This document shows positions 1-6,314 of a stretch of 11,866 nt of DNA, one piece after another. The position numbers were made by a program, and so were the translations under genes. The stretch's first letter is position 1. Every line of letters starts with the position of its first letter. The notes beneath the pieces were generated by a model. It was not told where the DNA came from. It did not search any database and worked only from the letters and a program-made list of their open reading frames with translations. The stretch covers positions 1-11,866 of the forward strand of contig JAIDFC010000054.1 of NCBI GenBank assembly GCA_029054535.1, written 5' to 3'. The stretch is from Rikenella sp. Its GTDB lineage: Bacteria; Bacteroidota; Bacteroidia; Bacteroidales; Rikenellaceae.

Positions 1-59
1 GGTTAGAGGGAATACGCTAACTTCCACCGAAGGGCGATTGTCTCGGCGGTAACGGTTGT

Positions 60-190
60 CTTTGAACAGAACAGGCCGGAGCCAGCGGAGACGCACATGA
101 GCGCAGCGAGTGTTGCAGGCCTCCGCCTGGGGTGGCTTCGGCCCGTCATGGTGAGATCTCAAAAAGCGGTTTATGGGGAAAGCGTGTTTC
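60..190. repeat. Dispersed intergenic repeat, family 2, copy 1
   Basis: This is a degenerate copy of a sequence also found at about 2185-2370. The best conserved part is 135-158, which matches 2304-2327 at 23 of 24 positions, including the exact 17-mer CCCGTCATGGTGAGATC at 142-158 and 2311-2327. The flanks align only loosely (for example GGCCGGA followed by a GCGG-rich stretch in both copies). The outer limits are approximate. It has no coding potential that I can see. Confidence 0.6.
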
Positions 191-417
191 GGCAACTTGC
201 AACCTGAAAGGTTGCCGGCCTATGCGCCCAGGCGCTTTGCTTCTCGGGGGCGACAGACCGAATGTGGCGTAGCTGGAAGACTGCGATCCGCCTACCCTGC
301 GAGCGCAGTTGTTGGGCTCAGGTAAAACGGTCGCCGCCAGGAAGGAAAATACTTAGGGTAGAGGCAGCCAATAAAAGACCCGAAGGGTGTGCTGGCGTCG
401 GACCCAAGACAACTCCT

Positions 418-483
418 CAAGGTTCTTGATTACGACAGCCCATGGAATGAGCAAGCATTCCCGAAAGTTTACTTTCGGTTTCC
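418..483. repeat. Double-hairpin repeat module, copy 1
   Basis: This segment aligns with 6186-6247 over about 62-66 bases with few differences. Both copies carry two adjacent hairpins. Here the first is GGAATG/CATTCC with a six-base loop and the second is CCGAAAG/CTTTCGG with loop TTTA. In the other copy the stems are GGAATGC/GCATTCC and CCGAAA/TTTCGG. The stems survive although bases inside them differ, so structure may be what is maintained. Confidence 0.65.
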
Positions 484-666
484 TCCTGGGGCTCAGTTAT
501 TCAAGCGCGGTCAGCCTTTGGCTTTCCTCCTCCTTGCAGGGCAGAGGCCGTTTGCGGACGATGCTCTCACAACGCTGTTAGGTTCTTCAGAGAAGGTATA
601 GTACCCCTCCTTTCGTTAAAGAATAAGGGTATATAAATACGCAGTATTATTGACTGTTAAAGTGTT

Positions 667-1704
667 ATGCAGAGAACGAAATTTATCTTGGGAGTTGTTG
701 TCGGTGCGGCCGCCTTGTGGTTGGGTACGGGGTGCGGAGCGGGTGGCCCGGCAGCCGGATCGTCGTATATGACTGTAGACGGGTTCACGCAGGGTAGCAC
801 CTATCATATCGTGTACAACGATCCGCAGGGGCGCGACTTGCGAACCCCGATCGAAGAGCTGTTGGAGGACTTCGACAATTCGATGTCGGTTTACAATCCG
901 AGTTCGTTGCTTTCGCGGCTTAACGACAACGATCCGACGGCTGTGCCGGATCGGTGGATCGTCGAGTGCATGGAGATTGCGCGGCGGATCAGCGACGACA
1001 CGCAAGGGGCTTTCGATATTACGTTGCGTCCGCTGATCTCGGCCTACCGCATCGGTACGGACGACGTGCCGCACCTTTTGTCGCCCCGCGAGATCGACTC
1101 GATTCGGGTTTTCACCGGTTATCGGAAAGTGCGGATCGAAAACGGGCGACTCGTCAAGTCCGACCCGCGGCTGGCGCTCGACTTCAACGCCATCGCGCAG
1201 GGTTATTCGGCGGATCTGATGGGGGCGATGTTCGACTCGCTGGGGGTGGCGGACTACCTGGTCGAGATCGGCGGCGAAATCATCTGCAAGGGGCGGAATC
1301 CCAATGGCGGCGAGTGGCGCGTGGGGATCGACCGACCGGTCGAAGGCAACCTGGTGCCGGGCGAAGACCTGCAAACGATCCTCACGCTCTCCGACCGGGG
1401 GCTGGTAACCTCGGGGAACTACCGTAAGTTCGCTTTCGACGAGAACGGAAACAAGGTTACGCATACGATCGATCCCCACACGTTGCGGCCGGCGGTGCAC
1501 AACCTGCTTTCGGCTACGATCATAGCTCCGACGGCGGCTTTAGCCGACGGATATGCCACGGCCTGCATGGTCCTGGGACTCGAGGGTAGCAAAACGCTTC
1601 TGGCGCGCCATCCGGAACTCGAAGGCTACTTGGTCTTCGGTCAGCCGGACGGCTCTATGGGGATCTACGCCACGCCGAACCTCTCCAAAAGGATCGCCAA
1701 ATAG
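667..1704 (+). CDS. apbE: FAD:protein FMN transferase (ApbE family lipoprotein)
   Basis: The 345-residue product is of usual ApbE length. The family covalently attaches FMN, taken from FAD, to Thr residues of periplasmic or membrane proteins such as Nqr and Rnf subunits. Visible signatures are LDFNAIAQGYSAD (171-183), YLVEIGGEIICKG (197-209), GLVTSGNYRKF (245-255), HTIDP (266-270) and ALADGYAT (291-298), the last holding the expected Mg-binding Asp294 and Thr298. The IAQGY segment has Gln where many homologues have Lys. Residues 1-23 form a lipoprotein signal with Cys23 after LGTG, so the enzyme should sit on the outer face of a membrane in the periplasm. The ATG at 667 is directly upstream of this signal. 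No target protein such as Nqr or Rnf lies in the window, and it stands alone between two repeat-filled gaps. Confidence 0.95.
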   Translation: MQRTKFILGVVVGAAALWLGTGCGAGGPAAGSSYMTVDGFTQGSTYHIVYNDPQGRDLRTPIEELLEDFDNSMSVYNPSSLLSRLNDNDPTAVPDRWIVECMEIARRISDDTQGAFDITLRPLISAYRIGTDDVPHLLSPREIDSIRVFTGYRKVRIENGRLVKSDPRLALDFNAIAQGYSADLMGAMFDSLGVADYLVEIGGEIICKGRNPNGGEWRVGIDRPVEGNLVPGEDLQTILTLSDRGLVTSGNYRKFAFDENGNKVTHTIDPHTLRPAVHNLLSATIIAPTAALADGYATACMVLGLEGSKTLLARHPELEGYLVFGQPDGSMGIYATPNLSKRIAK

Positions 1705-1761
1705 ATGGCTTCTTGGCTGTTCATAACGTTTTTAGCAAGTTGAAACGGATGGATTTCGCCA

Positions 1762-1866
1762 GCGCGCGGGCAGAAACTGTTCTTAGAACGTTATAGCGAT
1801 GCGTAGCATCGCCCGCCCACCGCGGGCACGCGGAGCCGCCCGCGCAGGGCAGTCGGACACGGTTTC
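1762..1866. repeat. Dispersed intergenic repeat, family 1, copy A
   Basis: This copy aligns with 1990-2095. The core 1776-1829 matches 2004-2057 at 49 of 54 positions. It holds a perfect 7-bp hairpin, GCGATGC-GTA-GCATCGC, at 1796-1812. Both copies end in GGACACGGTTTC or GACACGGTTTC. The segment just upstream (1752-1777) is shared with a third, shorter copy starting at 2166. Confidence 0.75.
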
Positions 1867-1945
1867 CCGTCGCCCGCCCGCCTAAGGAGGAATTTCAAAA
1901 GTTTCGCATTGGGCGAAATCTTTATGAAATTCCCGCGGGCGACGG
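1867..1945. repeat. Nested palindrome of three stacked stems
   Basis: Three inverted repeats nest inside each other. The outer one is 11 bp, perfect (1867-1877 with 1935-1945, CCGTCGCCCGC/GCGGGCGACGG). The middle one is 9 bp, perfect (1889-1897 with 1925-1933, GGAATTTCA/TGAAATTCC). The inner one is 6 bp (1902-1907 with 1913-1918, TTTCGC/GCGAAA) with a five-base loop. No T-run follows on either strand, so it does not read as an ordinary intrinsic terminator. It lies directly between repeat copies A and B of family 1. Confidence 0.65.
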
Positions 1946-1989
1946 ACGTATTGGGTGTTTTGCTTGGATTCTCTCGGTCTTACAGATCC

Positions 1990-2095
1990 CCGCGCGGCCA
2001 AAGACTGTTTTTAGAATGTTATAGCGATGCGGAGCATCGCCCGCCCAGCGGGGGCACCCGCGGCCGCGCGGCCCGAGCGCGTCCGACACGGTTTC
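1990..2095. repeat. Dispersed intergenic repeat, family 1, copy B
   Basis: This is the partner of 1762-1866, offset by 228-229 bases. Its central hairpin is GCGATGC-GGA-GCATCGC at 2024-2040, the same stem with a changed loop base. The right part (2058-2080) is GC-rich and diverges from copy A before both rejoin at the GACACGGTTTC end. Confidence 0.75.
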
Positions 2096-2131
2096 TTGGT
2101 TAAATGATCCGCGCGCGACAGCTGGGATAGG

Positions 2132-2170
2132 AAATCGTTCAAAAGCGTGAATCGCTTTTGAACAAGATTT
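2132..2170. repeat. Perfect 11-bp hairpin with extended stem
   Basis: GTTCAAAAGCG (2137-2147) pairs perfectly with CGCTTTTGAAC (2153-2163) across a five-base loop, TGAAT. A further 5 bp (AAATC 2132-2136 with GATTT 2166-2170) extend the stem past a two-base bulge. There is no following T-tract on the plus strand, so termination is not obvious. It sits at the join between a family 1 fragment and a family 2 copy. Confidence 0.6.
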
Positions 2171-2184
2171 CCGCCAGCGCGCGG

Positions 2185-2370
2185 ACAAACACGATTTCGA
2201 AGTTGAACGGGCCGGACGCTCGGCGGCAACGCAACGAGCACTGTCGAGTTGCGGTGCCAGCCGAGGGGGAGCGGCTGGCCCGTGCACCCTTTGGGTGCGG
2301 TTTGCTTCGTCCCGTCATGGTGAGATCGCGGAGAAATTTCGCGGTGGGTAAAGAATGTTTTGAAACTGTC
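2185..2370. repeat. Dispersed intergenic repeat, family 2, copy 2
   Basis: This is the partner of the repeat at about 60-190; the exact 17-mer CCCGTCATGGTGAGATC lies at 2311-2327. A 6-bp hairpin GCACCC-TTT-GGGTGC lies at 2284-2298. The boundaries are estimated by eye. Confidence 0.55.
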
Positions 2371-2474
2371 TTTGGGTCGTAGCGCGAGGAGGCCGAAGGT
2401 GAAAAACGGCAGTTCCGGATAGTAGCCGAAGATCGTCCGGGATTGAGTAAAGAATAATTGTAGATTTAAAAGTT

Positions 2475-3143
2475 ATGTCGAAATTGATGGACCCGATCGT
2501 GGGTCAGCTGATGGGCTTGCGTTATAAGTCGCACCCGTGGCACGGGGTGAACATCGGCGACGAGGCGCCGGACAAGGTAACCTGTTTTATCGAGATCGTC
2601 TCGACCGACACCGTGAAGTACGAAGTGGACAAGGAGTCGGGTTACCTGTTCATCGACCGGCCGCAAAAATATTCGAACACGGTTCCGGCTCTGTACGGAT
2701 TCCTGCCGCAGAGTTACAGTGGCGATTCGGTGGCGCAGCTCAGCAACGACGCCTTGCAGCGGACTGACATCCATGGCGATGGCGACCCGGTGGATGTCTG
2801 CGTGCTGACCGAGAAGACCATTACGCACGGCGATATCCTGGTGCATGCCAAGCCGGTGGGCGGGATCCGGATGATCGATCACGACGAGGCCGATGACAAG
2901 ATCATCGCCGTGTTGATGCACGACGCCGTGTACGGTAAAGTGGACGACATTTCGGAACTTCCGCCGCTGGTGGTGGAACGGCTGCGGCACTACTTCCTGA
3001 CCTACAAGGACCTGCCCGGCGAGAAACGCAATGTCGAAATCACCCACATCTATGGCGCCGAGGAGGCCAAGGAGGTGATTCGCCGGTCGATGGACGATTA
3101 TCATAATCGGTTCCATAATCTGGAGGCGCTGTTGAAACTGTAG
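2475..3143 (+). CDS. ppa: Inorganic pyrophosphatase, family I
   Basis: This 222-residue soluble cytoplasmic enzyme hydrolyses pyrophosphate to two phosphates and so pulls biosynthetic reactions forward. The family I signature GDGDPVDVCV is at 101-110 with the metal-binding aspartates D102, D104 and D107. Other family blocks are KYEVDKESGYLFIDR (48-62), the VPALYGFLPQSY segment (70-81) and HYFLTYKDLPGEK (172-184). Compared with the E. coli enzyme there is an insertion of about 18 residues between YGFLPQSY and DGDPVD and a short N-terminal extension. From memory, Bacteroides homologues share this layout. The start ATG at 2475 follows an A/T-rich leader without a clear Shine-Dalgarno, which is usual in this phylum. 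Confidence 0.95.
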   Translation: MSKLMDPIVGQLMGLRYKSHPWHGVNIGDEAPDKVTCFIEIVSTDTVKYEVDKESGYLFIDRPQKYSNTVPALYGFLPQSYSGDSVAQLSNDALQRTDIHGDGDPVDVCVLTEKTITHGDILVHAKPVGGIRMIDHDEADDKIIAVLMHDAVYGKVDDISELPPLVVERLRHYFLTYKDLPGEKRNVEITHIYGAEEAKEVIRRSMDDYHNRFHNLEALLKL

Positions 3144-3144
3144 A

Positions 3145-3226
3145 CCCTCTCTTCGGGCCGGCGGATTTGTCGGCCGCGCTCCCTGATCGTGGGGATCCGC
3201 CGGCTGCTCAATCCCCACAAAGAGGG
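3145..3226 (+). promoter_or_regulatory. Competing hairpins between ppa and feoAB, possible terminator
   Basis: Just after the ppa stop codon, GCCGGCGGAT (3157-3166) can pair perfectly with ATCCGCCGGC (3195-3204). GTGGGGAT (3189-3196) can instead pair perfectly with ATCCCCAC (3211-3218); the two share bases 3195-3196, and the second puts 3197-3204 in its loop, so they exclude each other. CCCTCT (3145-3150) and AGAGGG (3221-3226) can close the whole region. This may be the ppa terminator or a switch for read-through into feoAB. No T-run follows, so the role is uncertain. Confidence 0.4.
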
Positions 3227-3250
3227 ATGCGCCCGTCGGTCGGAAAAGCG

Positions 3251-3258
3251 TATCTTTG
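3251..3258 (+). promoter_or_regulatory. Bacteroidetes -7 promoter box for feoAB
   Basis: TATCTTTG is an exact match to the Bacteroidetes -7 consensus TAnnTTTG. It lies 26 bases before the chosen feoAB start, giving a short leader of about 20 bases. I see no clear TTTG at -33. No Fur-like palindrome is evident around it. Confidence 0.55.
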
Positions 3259-3284
3259 TCCTCCGCAGACAGAGTTTACTGAGC

Positions 3285-5765
3285 ATGGGAAACGAAACGA
3301 AATGCCGCCGGCTGTCCGACCTTTCGACCTCGGAGAGCGGCTTGATTACGAAAGTGCTGGGCCACGGATCGTTCCGCAAGCGGATCACCGAGATGGGCTT
3401 CGTGCGCGGCAAACGGGTAACGGTCATCAAGAACGCTCCGTTGCTCGACCCGGTGGAGTACGAGATCATGGGTTACCACATCGCCCTGCGGCGCAGCGAG
3501 GCCGACCTGATCGAGGTAACGCCTTTCGAGGCGTCGGCCGAGGTGTTCGCGGCCGACGACCGACCGACGGCCGCGGCCGTGCTGGCGGACGAGACCGCCA
3601 ATCGCTTTCTGCATCAGACCGAGAGGACGATCAACGTCGCGCTGGTCGGGAATCCGAACTGCGGTAAAACCTCGCTTTTCAATCTGGCCAGCGGCTCGCA
3701 CGAACGCGTCGGGAATTATAGCGGCGTAACGGTCGAGGCCAAAGAGGCCTCCGCTCATCGGAACGGTTACACGCTGCGCATCTCCGACCTGCCCGGTACC
3801 TACTCCATTACCGAATACACCCCCGAGGAACTGTATGTCCGGCAACACATCCTGGAACAGATGCCGGACGTGGTGGTGAACGTGGTCGACGCTTCGAACC
3901 TGGAGCGGAATCTCTTTCTGACCACCCAGCTGATTGATATGAACCTCAAGGTGGTGATCGCCTTGAACATGTACGACGAGCTGGAGCAGAGCGGTGCGCG
4001 GTTCGACTACGAAGCTTTGGGGCGGATGATCGGGATCCCGATCGTGCCGACCGTCGCCTCGCGCGGCGAAGGGATCGACCGCCTGTTCGACCGTGTGATC
4101 GACGTCTTCGAAGACAACGAACCTACCGTGCGGCACATCCACATCCATTACGGAGAGGATATCGAACAGAGTATCGGCACGCTTCAGCAGTTGATCTGGG
4201 AGAATTGCGACATCGTGGCGCACTATTCGTCGCGCTACCTGGCGATCAAGCTCCTGGAGGGCGACCGCGAGACCTTGACGCGGCTCGGTGGGGCGGCCAA
4301 TTTCGAAGCCATCCGTCAGGCGGTCGACCGCGAGACCGCCCGGCTCGAACGGCTCTACAACGACCGCACCGAGACGGTGATCGCCGGAGCACGGTACGGC
4401 TTTATCGCCGGCGCGCTCAGCGAGACATACGTTTCGGGCGACTCGGACCAGCATCGCAAGGCCACCCGCATCGACCGAATCATGACCCACCGGATCTGGG
4501 GTTTGCCGATTTTCCTATTGCTGATGTGGGTCATGTTCCAGGCCACCTTCTCGCTGGGCGAGATTCCGGCCGGATGGATGGAAGCGGGGATCGAACGGCT
4601 CGGCGAATGGGTGGCGGGCGTGATGCCCGAAGGGTCGTTGCGGGATCTGCTGGTCGACGGGGCCATTAGCGGGGTCGGTGGCGTGATCGTCTTTCTGCCT
4701 CAGATCTTGATTCTCTTCTTCTTCATCTCCTTGATGGAGGACACGGGCTACATGGCTCGGACGGCTTTTCTCATGGACCGTTTCATGCACCGGATCGGCC
4801 TCCACGGCAAGTCGTTTATCCCGCTCCTGATGGGATTCGGCTGCAACGTGCCGGCCATCATGGCCACCCGGACGCTCGAAAGCAAAAAGGACCGGGTTTT
4901 GACCATGCTTATCATGCCTTTCATGTCGTGTTCGGCGCGTCTGCCGGTCTACGTACTGCTGATCTCGGCCTTCTTTCCGCGGTGGCAGGGGCTGGTGTTG
5001 ATGTCGATCTACCTTTGCGGCATCTTGATGGCTATCCTTTCATCGCTGCTTCTCAAACGCCTGCTGTTCCATCGGGCCGAAGCGCCGTTCGTCATGGAGT
5101 TGCCTCCGTATCGGATTCCGACGGCGCGGAGCGTCGTGCGGCACATGTGGAACAAAGGCTCGCAATACCTGCGTAAGATGGGGACGGTGATTCTGCTGGC
5201 TTCGATCCTGGTGTGGGCGTTGGGACACTACCCGAGGCCCTCGGAGGAGCAGCTGGCGGCGATGACGACCGCGCCGGAACTGGCGGCGGAGTGGCAGGCC
5301 GAAAATTCGTACATCGGCCGGCTGGGGCATGCTATCGAACCGGCTATTCGACCGCTGGGGTTCGACTGGAAGATCGGGGTGAGCTTGTTGAGCGGGGTGG
5401 CGGCCAAAGAGATCGTGGTGAGTACGATGGCGGTGCTGAACCAACCGACTTCCGAGTCGGTCGTACCGACCGGTACGGAAACCGCCGCATCGGACGGCGA
5501 CGAGGCGGATCGGGCTTTGATTCGCAGCCTCCAGGCCCAACGCTACACCGAAGGACCGCGGATCGGCGAACCGGTCTATACGCCGCTGGTGGCCTACGGG
5601 ATGATGATCTTCATCCTGTTCTACTTCCCGTGCATCGCCGCGATCACGGCGATCCGCAAAGAGGCGGGGTGGCGATGGGCCTTGTTCACGGTGTTCTACA
5701 CCACGGGGGTAGCTTGGTTCGTCTCGGGTCTGATCTACCAGATCGGGAGCCGTTTTGTCAACTAA
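3285..5765 (+). CDS. feoB: FeoA-FeoB fusion, Fe(II) transporter
   Basis: The 826-residue product joins a FeoA-like SH3 domain (about 5-80) to a full FeoB. FeoB imports ferrous iron across the inner membrane and carries a cytosolic G domain. The GTPase motifs are G1 GNPNCGKTS (122-130), G2 around VGNYSGVT (142-149), G3 DLPG (168-171), G4 NMYD (228-231) and G5 near ASRGEG (258-263). A helical spacer then leads into a membrane region starting near residue 405. Both gate segments are visible: one around GCNVPAIMATRTLESKKDR, followed by PFMSCSARLPVY, and the other around SLLSGVAAKEIVVSTM. The open frame extends upstream to 3189, but that part overlaps hairpins and a promoter box. The ATG at 3285 gives MGNETKCRRLSDL, where FeoA homology begins, so I chose it. 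FeoAB fusions are common in Bacteroidetes. It is followed after 32 bases by a small Cys-rich partner. Confidence 0.96.
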   Translation: MGNETKCRRLSDLSTSESGLITKVLGHGSFRKRITEMGFVRGKRVTVIKNAPLLDPVEYEIMGYHIALRRSEADLIEVTPFEASAEVFAADDRPTAAAVLADETANRFLHQTERTINVALVGNPNCGKTSLFNLASGSHERVGNYSGVTVEAKEASAHRNGYTLRISDLPGTYSITEYTPEELYVRQHILEQMPDVVVNVVDASNLERNLFLTTQLIDMNLKVVIALNMYDELEQSGARFDYEALGRMIGIPIVPTVASRGEGIDRLFDRVIDVFEDNEPTVRHIHIHYGEDIEQSIGTLQQLIWENCDIVAHYSSRYLAIKLLEGDRETLTRLGGAANFEAIRQAVDRETARLERLYNDRTETVIAGARYGFIAGALSETYVSGDSDQHRKATRIDRIMTHRIWGLPIFLLLMWVMFQATFSLGEIPAGWMEAGIERLGEWVAGVMPEGSLRDLLVDGAISGVGGVIVFLPQILILFFFISLMEDTGYMARTAFLMDRFMHRIGLHGKSFIPLLMGFGCNVPAIMATRTLESKKDRVLTMLIMPFMSCSARLPVYVLLISAFFPRWQGLVLMSIYLCGILMAILSSLLLKRLLFHRAEAPFVMELPPYRIPTARSVVRHMWNKGSQYLRKMGTVILLASILVWALGHYPRPSEEQLAAMTTAPELAAEWQAENSYIGRLGHAIEPAIRPLGFDWKIGVSLLSGVAAKEIVVSTMAVLNQPTSESVVPTGTETAASDGDEADRALIRSLQAQRYTEGPRIGEPVYTPLVAYGMMIFILFYFPCIAAITAIRKEAGWRWALFTVFYTTGVAWFVSGLIYQIGSRFVN

Positions 5766-5797
5766 AAAGGTCGTGTTTCTCCGATGACTGCAAAAAG

Positions 5798-5962
5798 ATG
5801 AACCAGGATACGCTCGTATTGTTGATTGTCGCGGCCAGCGGAATCGCAGGCTTGTGGTGGCTGTTCCGACGCGTTCGCGGCCGTTCGGACTCAGGTGGCT
5901 GCGCCGAATGCGATTCTCTTTCCGAAAACTCGAAATGCAACCACTGCCGATACAAAAATTAA
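5798..5962 (+). CDS. FeoB-associated Cys-rich membrane protein
   Basis: This 54-residue protein has a single N-terminal membrane helix (about residues 5-23, LVLLIVAASGIAGLWWLF). A basic stretch RRVRGR (24-29) follows, then two CxxC pairs, CAEC (35-38) and CNHC (47-50). The layout matches the small Cys-rich proteins encoded next to feoB in many anaerobes; their exact role is not settled, with metal handling or support of FeoB proposed. The basic residues after the helix suggest that the Cys pairs face the cytosol. It lies 32 bases after feoAB and is probably cotranscribed. An ATG at 5783 is out of frame and stops at once, so 5798 is the start. The stop codon ends two bases before the terminal repeat of the non-coding element that follows. 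Confidence 0.85.
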   Translation: MNQDTLVLLIVAASGIAGLWWLFRRVRGRSDSGGCAECDSLSENSKCNHCRYKN

Positions 5963-6099
5963 CTGTACTGTTAATTATATACCTCGTGTTTGGCTAGGGG
6001 ACCGAACCGTTCTTTCTTTGAAAAGAAAGAACCAAAGAAACTTCCAACAGCTACGCTATGCCTTAGGCATCCGCAATCTAATGCTCTGGCCTACGGTGT

Positions 6100-6170
6100 G
6101 GGTAGGGCTTTCTCGGCGGGCGTGTAATGTAATTATAACCTCAGCACGCCGCGCCGGAAAGTCCCTACCC
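6100..6170. repeat. Long imperfect hairpin inside the MITE-like element
   Basis: GGGTAGGG (6100-6107) pairs perfectly with CCCTACCC (6163-6170). The stem continues inward through CTTTC/GAAAG, CGGCG/CGCCG and GGCGTG/CACGCC. It has single-base bulges at 6113, 6151 and 6162 and a loop of 20 bases (6125-6144). This makes about 25 bp of stem. It is too long for a normal terminator and has no T-run directly after it. Confidence 0.65.
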
Positions 6171-6185
6171 AAAACAAAAAGGGAA

Positions 6186-6267
6186 CAAGGCTCTTGACTA
6201 CGGCAGCCCATGGAATGCGTAAGCATTCCCGAAAGTTTTTTCGGTTCCTTTTGTTCACAAAAGGAAC
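6186..6267. repeat. Double-hairpin repeat module, copy 2, plus terminal hairpin
   Basis: Bases 6186-6247 align with 418-483. They hold GGAATGC-GTAA-GCATTCC and CCGAAA-GTTT-TTTCGG. A perfect 10-bp hairpin, GTTCCTTTTG/CAAAAGGAAC with loop TTCA, follows at 6244-6267; it is not preserved in copy 1. The module is part of the larger element 5965-6312. Confidence 0.65.
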
Positions 6268-6314
6268 AGTACCCGCACGTAGCTAAAACATGGTCATACA
6301 AATTAACAGTACGA

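Larger units (their letters stand above)
1..666. other. Gene-free repeat-rich intergenic region
   Basis: No reading frame here has a recognisable protein; the short open frames at 387-601 run through a repeat that recurs elsewhere as non-coding DNA. The stretch holds several hairpins: a 7-bp stem at 199-205/209-215 with a GAA loop, and a 6-bp stem at 280-285/304-309 (ACTGCG/CGCAGT). Segment 60-190 resembles 2185-2370, and segment 418-483 resembles 6186-6247. I compared it by eye with RNase P RNA and tmRNA signatures and found no match. It could be the remains of several interspersed repeats or could include an unrecognised structured RNA. Position 1 may fall inside a larger feature. Confidence 0.5.
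1705..2474. other. Gene-free region packed with degenerate structured repeats
   Basis: About 770 bases separate apbE from the pyrophosphatase gene. The short open frames in it cross repeats and show no protein family. It contains two long copies of one repeat (1762-1866 and 1990-2095), further short copies of the motif GATTT-CGCCAGCGCGCGG near 1752 and 2166, a nested three-stem palindrome at 1867-1945, an 11-bp perfect hairpin at 2137-2163, and a copy of a second repeat family at about 2185-2370. It looks like an accretion of small interspersed elements. I recognise no promoter for the downstream gene with confidence. Confidence 0.7.
5965..6312. mobile_element. MITE-like structured non-coding element with 12-bp terminal inverted repeats
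   Basis: GTACTGTTAATT (5965-5976) is the exact reverse complement of AATTAACAGTAC (6301-6312). Between them are strong palindromes: a perfect 10-bp stem at 6009-6018/6023-6032, a 5-bp stem at 6058-6062/6066-6070, a long stem of about 25 bp with three single-base bulges (6100-6124 with 6145-6170), the double-hairpin module (about 6207-6245) and a perfect 10-bp stem at 6244-6253/6258-6267. There is no transposase and no protein-like frame. The ends also carry imperfect direct repeats (5951-5968 and 6297-6312), so the true border and any target duplication are ambiguous. Parts recur at 418-483 and 8862-8897, which supports a dispersed family. Alternatively it is a non-mobile, bidirectional 3' structure shared by the two convergent genes. 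Confidence 0.55.

Noticed and set aside
1..386. Possible RNase P RNA, tmRNA or rRNA fragment
   Set aside because: I looked for the conserved core sequences of these RNAs and found none; the hairpins present are short and the region aligns instead to another repeat-filled gap.
387..601. Two overlapping short open frames upstream of apbE
   Set aside because: They cross the double-hairpin repeat that is clearly non-coding in its other copy, and lack any protein-like pattern.
616..1500. Long minus-strand open frame of 294 residues antisense to apbE
   Set aside because: It is a shadow frame caused by high GC in apbE. It shows no protein family and is rich in Arg, Pro and His as such shadows are.
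1909..2382. Several short open frames on both strands between apbE and ppa
   Set aside because: They run through GC-rich repeats and palindromes, overlap one another, and resemble no family.
2461..2468. TAGATTTA as a -7 box for ppa
   Set aside because: It differs from TAnnTTTG at the last base and lies only six bases before the start codon, too close for a normal leader.
3276..4490. Minus-strand open frame of 404 residues antisense to feoAB
   Set aside because: It is a shadow of the FeoA and G-domain coding strand, whose motifs are unmistakable; the antisense product has no recognisable domain.
6009..6032. Perfect 10-bp hairpin as a rho-independent terminator for the feo unit
   Set aside because: No T-run follows, it is AT-rich, and it sits among several similar hairpins of the repeat element.
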